NCBI GenBank assembly: GCA_903813345.2
Contig: CAIIXF020000005.1
Location: 34,661,375 to 34,725,374 of the forward strand
Direction of reading: 5' to 3'
Origin: Owenia fusiformis
Taxonomy: Eukaryota > Annelida > Polychaeta > Sabellida > Oweniidae
DNA length: 64,000 nucleotides
Positions 26,601-35,600 of the stretch are shown in pieces. A model generated the notes under the pieces. That model was not told where the DNA came from, made no database searches, and worked only from the letters and a program-made list of their open reading frames with translations. Both the position numbers and the translations under genes were made by a program. The stretch's first letter is position 1, and the number at the start of each line of letters is the position of its first letter.

Positions 26601-29600
26601 AATACTCTATTTATAGTATTTATATTTATAGAAAAATACACATATTAAGCAAGTTACCGACAGAGATCTGAATACGAGTAATGACAATTGAACAAAATAT
26701 ATCTACGAATTCTATAGCCTTACCTATAGTATAAGAAGCCAGCTATTGCTATAGCAGCCGCAACAGCACAACAAACACACACAATTATCACAATGAAAGA
26801 AATGGATTCTGAAAAGCAAATTGATAGAAAATAAGTTTTTTATATGCAGAATTAATCCGTATGGATATAAATAACGTTGCCATTACTTTGTCTATTAGAT
26901 CAGAACCCATTAACTAACGAGGATAAATGTACGAAGAAAATAATAATTCTGAGTGCATTTCATATTCAACACTAACAACAGACGATGAGGCAATTCTGTT
27001 CAGTCTCCTGTCCGATATGTTCACATCCTACAGGGTGTCCAAAACTATGCTCCCCTTAGCTTTAACATCAACATAATGTTGCATAACTTTTTTTGTCTGC
27101 ATGATATCTGAATTGTTCTATGGCACATACAAAGTAAGCGTCATGGAGCAACTCCACAAGAGGTTTCAGAGGCGAGGAGAAAGTGCCAATTATAAATCTG
27201 TGTAATGGTACGTTATTACCGATATATATTATTGTGTATTTTTTGATTATAAAGGAAATAAATAATATGTTAAAATTTTTTTTACCGAGGATGGGACAAT
27301 GTATGATGTCAGAAGTTTTAAACTATTCTTACCAGTCTCGCCACAATTCTCAAACTGGCACGACGGTCCATCTGAAGGTTGCACTCCGCCCAACCAGCTT
27401 ATCTCACTGACCTCTATATAGGAACGCTCCGAACCGTCAAATGTGGCAACCAACTGCCAATTAATAATATAAGAATTGATCACGTGATAAAAACACGTCT
27501 ATGAATATTTACATGAAAATATATTACATGAAATCAGCATTATGTATTACTAACAACATATTTCTAACAATATATGGATAAGTTTTGCAAAACACGAAAA
27601 TTGCCAATTTCGGGAATTCTAAAGTCTCAAATCCACATACCAATCGCGTTTATTTCAAATAAAACAGAGAGTCGTATGATCTAATGGTACATATCCTTAC
27701 TTGCATATTGAAACTTGAATCTATTGAATACAATTCTAAATCCTCCTCTCTGACACCATGTGTGTTCATCGTCACATTGCCTCTAAGACCTAAAATAATA
27801 TCAAACATTTTACAAATATGTAAATTTGAATCCCGATAGGAGAAATACCACAAAGTATTCAAATTATACGAAACAGCATAGCTAATCATTAGTGAAATAA
27901 ATCCCAAATATCCCAAAACTATGAACTTTAGAAAGCTAAGAAAGATGTTTAACAGCCCTTCCAAAGAATTGCCAATAGAATTGTTTTTTTGTACTATCAG
28001 GCAGATGCTGTTACATTTCCAGGTCGAGATGAAGAGTTATCAACATTCTGACAAGGTCTTTCTATGGGTATACCTTTGAATGTCGTGTCTGACATATGGC
28101 TGACTACAGATACCCTGTTGAGTATATCCTCTCCACGAGACACCATGCCTTGTATAGTATGGGCGTACAACGTGACACTGTCATACCACAACTCTGCATA
28201 TTCACTAACCTTAAACGGATGGTCAATTTCTAATTAGGGTATGGATGTATCAAGACCCATTTGGGCAGAGAAGCATCTAAACAGTTGAATAAATCTAGGT
28301 AAGCTTTTTTTACAATATTTTACTGAAACCTTGTCAATGCCAGGGGTCAAAGATCATTACCTCTTCTGTGCTTCCATAAACATATCCCTCTTGAGCTGAT
28401 CGGTCCTTTAATCTCGATTTGAAATCTATGAAATCCTGATCAATGGCAGGTCGTTGCATTGTTATCAGATAAGCTGCTCGAAGCGCCTCTTGAATACTCT
28501 ATAACAAAAAATCATTCTATTATTTCTTGCTGTTGGGGCTGTATTATATTACTAAATTGAAAGCTGTATCAATTTAGTCATTTATGATTCGATTACCCGT
28601 TCTTGATAAGGTGTTATGAAACCTAATTAGTATTGAATGACTGATGGCTTATAGCTACATGATATTAAATAATCGTTGCTGAAAGCAATTGTCTTGATGG
28701 AATCAATCATGCTCCCTATGCATGGCAGGAACGCTGATTTTGAGTGCATCATAACGTGACTCGCTCTTTCATAATGTTGCCTTTCGAACAATTTTAGACG
28801 TTTTAAAATACCTTCTTGTTTAACCGTAATGTCTGTAGTCTATTTTAAAACACCAAGTCGCAAGGGGGGGGGGGGGGTATTTGGAACCCCTCTGCGATTG
28901 TTATTACTTGTCTGATTTCATTATTGTTAGTATTGTTGCAGAACTTATTCAATTTACCTCTTCAGAAAAGAAGGTCAACATAGGTCAAATTGAGGTCAAC
29001 GTGACCTAGGGGGTGTAAATCTTTAACATTTTGTGATAAATTGTCAAGTTTCTGTCACAATAATTTTTTGTGCCAAAAAATGCTATGCTGCATTAAAGAA
29101 TAATCTATTATCTTTCATATAAAACTAAAATCATGGTAAAAGCTTTTCTAGAACGTAAGTTACATACTTTCAAAGAAAGCAGTTATCGCGAAATCCCATT
29201 GATATCAATTTGAATCGTAAACAATTTCAATTTCAACTTGTTTAGTATGAAGATGTATGAATGTATGACTTAGTATTGTTCCAATAGTTTCGATCCATGA
29301 TGTTGCCTAGCAACGGCACAAACATCGAAATAGTGAAATTGAAAAACGGGGGATAGGGGAGAATAAAAAAACGATATCTAAAAAAGGTATCACCATAATT
29401 TTGGTACCAAAGTTTGCATAAACATTTAGAAAAATGTAAAAAAAATTCAGAGGTGTTTATAGAGTAGTTTTTGAAAAATCTGTTTTTCTCTCAAATTCTT
29501 GAAGAGAACGCGTTTTGCGACTATTTTTGCCTTTGAAAATTAATAACACGGTCAATTGTGTGGCTCGATTTTCATGAAATACAGCATACAACTTTGCCCC

Positions 29601-32600
29601 TTTACCCCCAATCACCTTGGATTTTATGCCAAAAGTATCTTATATCTGTGGCTCAAGCTAAAAAATTACGGTGGTGCAGCAAAAAGGACTCTTGAAAAAA
29701 TCGAGGGGGGGGGTGTCCTGCAGACATTAAGGTTAAAGTACTCACTTGAACCGTTAAGAGATTGGTCAAAAATGGTTGGTCGTGATCATCCAGCAAGAAA
29801 AATGCAAAATGACCATTTGTCATCTCTTTGACTTCTGCTTCACGTATCATTTCAATGACATCAGGTTCTGACAGGCAGACAGAAACAACTGAAATATAGA
29901 GAAACTGCATACGGTATTAAGAACATATCAGTCTTGTCAGTCAGTCCAGTTGAGTTGCATATACTTGTGATACTCTCTATATGGAACTGTTTGTTGTGAA
30001 TTGAACTATACTGTTTCGAGTTGGATGTAAAAAATAATATCCTAGTAATCAAATTAACAAATTGGGTGTGCTTGGTAGTAGAAGGGGATGAATGGATTTG
30101 GACTGGATGATTACTTTGAAATTGGTGTGTACACATGCTACCATGTCTGCTTTATATATGTGAAACCTTGTCTAAACACCTAAGACAACTAGAAACTCTC
30201 CATCAGAGATATCTACAGCAGATTATGGGAATAAAATAGCGAATGAAAGTTTCAAACACAACTGTGCTGGAAAAGGCAAAGCTTCTCACTGTCGAAACTG
30301 ACACCAGGTCAACCAGGCTTCGATGGTTTGGCCATGTAAGCCGAATGGACGATGCTAGAATTCACAAGCAAATGTTATTCGGTGAACAATACCATGACAC
30401 TACAAAAAGAGGAAGGCCAAAGAAACGGTGGAAGGACACTGGGAAAGAAATCCCAGTCTGTTTTTCTATGGCTGAAGACTGGTACATAGCTCTATATTCC
30501 AGAGAAGTCTTTCCGAAACTAAATAGGAAAAACTATATTTGAAGAATTAATTCAACGGAGGGGGTCTCATAGAGCCACCGATCGACATACTTGACGGGGA
30601 CGAAATGATGATGATCATCATGGGTAAAGTATACCAAACGCCAAGAAATACAAAGGACATGTATGCAACACTGATATTATTGCACTCGTAATTCAAAAAT
30701 ACTTCTGTTGGGATTATTACAGAGAATGGAAAAAATGTGACTTGTCATTCAGTTGTGTTGTTCACTAAACGTGATTATCTATATACGGTTGGAATAAAGA
30801 ACTAAAGCTTTTGCTTAATAAATGGATAGAAAAATCATTAACATACTTAGGAACCTATTATGTAATTTCAAAAGAAAACAAACAGCCTTAAATTACAAAG
30901 ACTACCATCACATTCTTATCATCTAGTTCATAATTGAATAATGTGTGAAAATGTAATAATAGTATAGGCCTATATTCTGCATTTCGTCCAAAACATATTT
31001 ACATGTTTACCTTTAGAAGCTTTTTCCACTTTACCAAATATTTGGTCGAAGTTGCTTGTCGTCGTTGATATCTTTGTCACTGTATAGGAGGTTCCATTTA
31101 CCATTTCATCTAGCGTTGCTGCGAGCTTTGAGCAGTATGCGCTATCCGCATCATATACCAGAGCCACCTGTTTCCAACCGTATTTGTTGAAGATGCTTAA
31201 TAAGAACCCCACGACAGTGTCAGCAGTGTATGACATTTGTATAATGTTTGGACTCAACTTCAGGCCATCATACGGTAGTGACTGGGGCAGTTCTCCTGGC
31301 GTTATAACAGGGACGTTCCAATACTCCGTCATACGCCATACTCTCTCAAGCATAACCGGGCAAGCTAAAGTATAAAAAACAGCCGACAGCATGGTTGGTT
31401 GAGTATTCCCAATACCAAAGTTGTGTGAGATGGCTGCATCCATCGGAAAGTTGTTTTATTGGGCGACAAATTGGTTACAGATGCATCCATCTTGCTAGGT
31501 ATACTATATTATGTTACATATAGTTATTCCTAATTTTATATATGCACACTTGTGTTTATGTAGAAAATAATAACTATATCTATTGATTACGTTGTTACAT
31601 ATACATGTATTGTTAAGGTCTTTTGACATACAAACAGAAGCGAATTTAGATCTAGAAAGTGATTATATAACGCTAATATACGCCAGGAGAACTACCTCAA
31701 TTCTTATCATATCCGCAGGTTGATTAGAACTCTTACCACATAAATAATATTTTAAGCAATAAATCAAAAATAATATAAGGAATGATAAGTTTCACCTTAA
31801 CCAAACATTGTATTGTTATGCGAGCGAAATCTTGGAATTAAAATGCATGATACAATGCTTTTGCCAGCTCTACTGTACATGAATGTTCCACTTACATTAA
31901 TTAGCAATGCAGTATATAGCGTTTTTGTGTGTGCTGTAGTTTATGAAAATATTGTTGCAAATTGCAAACACCAACCCAGTCCATGGTGTGACTTCCGAAT
32001 ATGAATTCGAAGGATCCATAGCACACAATAGCGCAGCAACATTTGAAGCAATATCTAAGGAGGTGCATATGACTTGATTTTTAATACCATGTGCTGAAAA
32101 ACGTCTGGCTTTCGGGTCGAAAAATGTCTTTCATCACACAAGGGGTCAAAAAACGTAAATATTTTGATTCGAACTTTTATACATTTTAAGTTGGTTGCAG
32201 GGGGTTTCCAGCAACATCAGTCAGAACCCTATTATCCAAGATAGGATTGCAACCTAAGGAGCTCAAGAGTGCCTTAAAGTCTATCAGCTCAGCAGCAGAA
32301 GACAGCTCCAGATGGCTGTGGATCAGAAGAAGAGATAAGTGGAACCCAAAGGCGACCCAGTCCACCTAAGTCCCACTAGAACAATGCTTGTTTATGTGGT
32401 CTACCACCAGACCACAGGTGTTCCATATGATAGCTCATATGGACGGGGAGTATACAGCAGGAGGCGCTTACTCGGCCGAACCCGACCTCACACCGATATT
32501 CAAGCATGTTCTAGTCCCCCCTTTGGCATGCCATTCCCATTCCTCAGTCCAATATGTCATGTAGCGAAGCATCATGGATGTTTAACAAATGAGACACAGA

Positions 32601-35600
32601 CCGTTATTCGAAGCTTATGGACAAAAATAGATTATCATAATGTTAAACATTTACTATAATTTTACTGTGAATATCTGTAATTAGTGTATTTACACAAGTG
32701 TGGTTCTCATATTTTGTTTGATTTTTTCAAATACGAGCCAAGCAGTTTCAACAAAATTGTGTACAATATTTAGGTAATTTATGATTGAGAACATATTTTC
32801 TTACATGTTTTCTTACCATTTAAAACATTTTAGAATTTATACATATTATCGCAGGGGGTCAAACGACAAATTATTTTATAGAAATAATACATATAACAAA
32901 TAGGTGAGATTTATATCTAATTAAATGTTACAAAGGTATTGGAATGTTCATATATTCTAAGGGCATGTCTAATAATCTATTTAAGTCATATGCAATCGAA
33001 CGCCTTGCAATTCTTCCTCGACATTACTGCTGGCTGTCATTAAGTTTTCTGACGGTTGTTTCAACTTGGCCATATCTTACTACGAGAAATAGAATTTTAG
33101 CTGTAGTCGCAATTAGTCAAGGAAGCGTAATAGGCCCTCATTTAATGATAACATTCATCGCGAAATAAAAGTCCATATCTCAAAACGTATTAGAGACACA
33201 TTTTGTGAAAAACTAGCATACTTTGAGCCTTTGTCATTCTAATATTAAAGTGATTCATTTGTATCATTTATCTCATCAATGGCTGAGAAATGATACAAAA
33301 CGGTATTGATGAGAAAATTAACCCCAAAATTATAGTTTAGAAACCTAAATCATATATTTTAAATCATTTTGTATTATTTTCTGTCGCATTGTGTATACTT
33401 CAAATTGTGAAAAATGAGATTTTATTTTTTTGACCTCTGCTTATGACAGGCATAATTCAGCCTAAAAGCCGGTGTAAAAGGGTAGGTGGTCCTATCAAAT
33501 TATGGTCCTACTTTCCATTGATTTATGTGGTGACCTAAATACAACTCTTTTCCTTATCATCGTATCCACAATCAGGGCCAGTAAGGGCCTTTAAGAAAGG
33601 GGACCAAAATCCCCAGGGGACCATAATTTCTTTTACACCGGAAGTATATTCAAAACGGTTATAATAAACATTAGGGAACATATGTGGGTATGTTAATATT
33701 GGGTCAAATTTCGCTGCGCTATAGTGTGCCAACAGCTCCTTTATTAGACGTCCTAGAGAGTTCATACCATAGACTACAGGTAACTCTGTGACTTTCTAAT
33801 AGCCAATGAACAATTAAAAACATGTTGTATTCTGGGATTTCATCTTGTGGGGACAGTATAATTATTATGTGAAGTTTGACAATATGTCAAGTTGTTCTTA
33901 AACAATTATGCGTGCATTGAGCACAACAGTTGTATGCTTGTTCTAGTTGCTTTTATGCAATATGTTTTATCTCATTCGTATTTTATATGATGTATTGGAT
34001 CCGGATGAACCGATTGAGTGTCGTTGTTCTAAAATGCGTTTTCCAAATAAATAAATGAATTATAGATTAAAAATAGATGTGGCCATGTTAGCGCATATCC
34101 CTTTAACACATTTAAATTTTCAAGTAAAGAAATCATTGATTCCAGGTAAGACGCTGTTAAGACAAATCTTTTTTATATATTCCAATCATACAAAAAACAT
34201 CATCAATCATCCAGTCTTACAAAAATCTGAAGAAACCAGATGACGACGTTTAAGAGTTTGCCTGTCGTAGAATATATATGATGGATTAATTTGCTTAAAC
34301 AGATGAGGGGGAAAACACTCTTAAAATAAATTAATATAGACAAGCTATCCCATTACAATCTAGAATTAGTACCTTTATCATCGTCATTTGCAATTTAATG
34401 TAATCTTAATGTAATTTCCAATAAGTGTCAATTAAGAAATAATTCTCGTATGTTGATCATACTTGCAATATTAATTCACACGTCTGCTTATCCATGAAAA
34501 GACTTAACTTTTCTAATATATACATTATATATAATTGCCAGTTATAAATAGCTACACGATTTCTAGCAATGATATCATAATTGATATCATCATTGAACCG
34601 TGTATCATGCACGAGTAATACTCCCAGGACCCAGATGTAGATCTCCAGTAAAAAGGAGAAATTGAAATTGAGATTGAGCTATTCTCCGAAACATCTTTCA
34701 TACATCCATGTAACAGTTTTCCTGTGCTTCTATATCAAATTTGCAATCATCTCCAACTCAAAATTTGCGAATCTTACTTAGGAATTGCTTGGTTCAGAAA
34801 TGGTTCGAGATGTACTCATGACTGCAAGTATTTTAGATAAAACGTCAAAAATTTGGGATAAAATTGGGGAAGGGGATATGCGATTTTTTCTCGATTATGA
34901 AATTCGGAAGTTGACCCAGTTACTGAGCCTGACTAAATACCCGTTTTAGATTTTAAGTACACATTTTAAGAACAAATCATTGCATAAAAGTAGGGTTGTT
35001 GTATTTTAGGTCAAGTCTCGTGATTTTCTTAATTTGGATTGAATCATTTGTCCAGATCCCGTCCATTTTTTCGAAAGAGGCCAGTTTTTCTTAATTGTAA
35101 TTGCAATTAGGGGAATACCCGTATAGAAAACACCCCTCTATAAGTTTGGCAACCTTAGCTCCCTCATTGAACTACGTGTTAAAGCCTCTTTACGTTTGAA
35201 TTTTTATTTACATAACCTGCAAGGAAAATACGGATTATAATATTGATGGAAATGTACTTTGACTTCATTTCCTATGCCTCCAAACTTTCCTAATTTGCAA
35301 AAATACAAGTTAAGTAGTCAATTGAATTTGTTAACTTTATCTAAAAAATTAATACGTTTTTTCAGGTTTAAAAAAGTTTTAGACCTTCAAAGTCAAAATT
35401 ATTTTTCAAAAAACTCCTCCCATTGAAAAAACACAAGAGGTGAAAAATGATTTTCAAAAATGACTTTAAGTATTCATAAAGTAAACTGAACACTTACCGT
35501 ACAAAAAGTTAAACAATTCAATTTTCTATAAGAATATTTTTTGGTGGATCATTTACTGGATAGATATCCTGAAATCAGATTTGCCCCGAACCCACCATTT

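Noticed and set aside
32577-32655. Peptide [13 protein letters not shown] resembling the first helix of a globin
   Set aside because: Too short, in a different frame from the adjacent remnant and followed by a stop; no other globin segment nearby.
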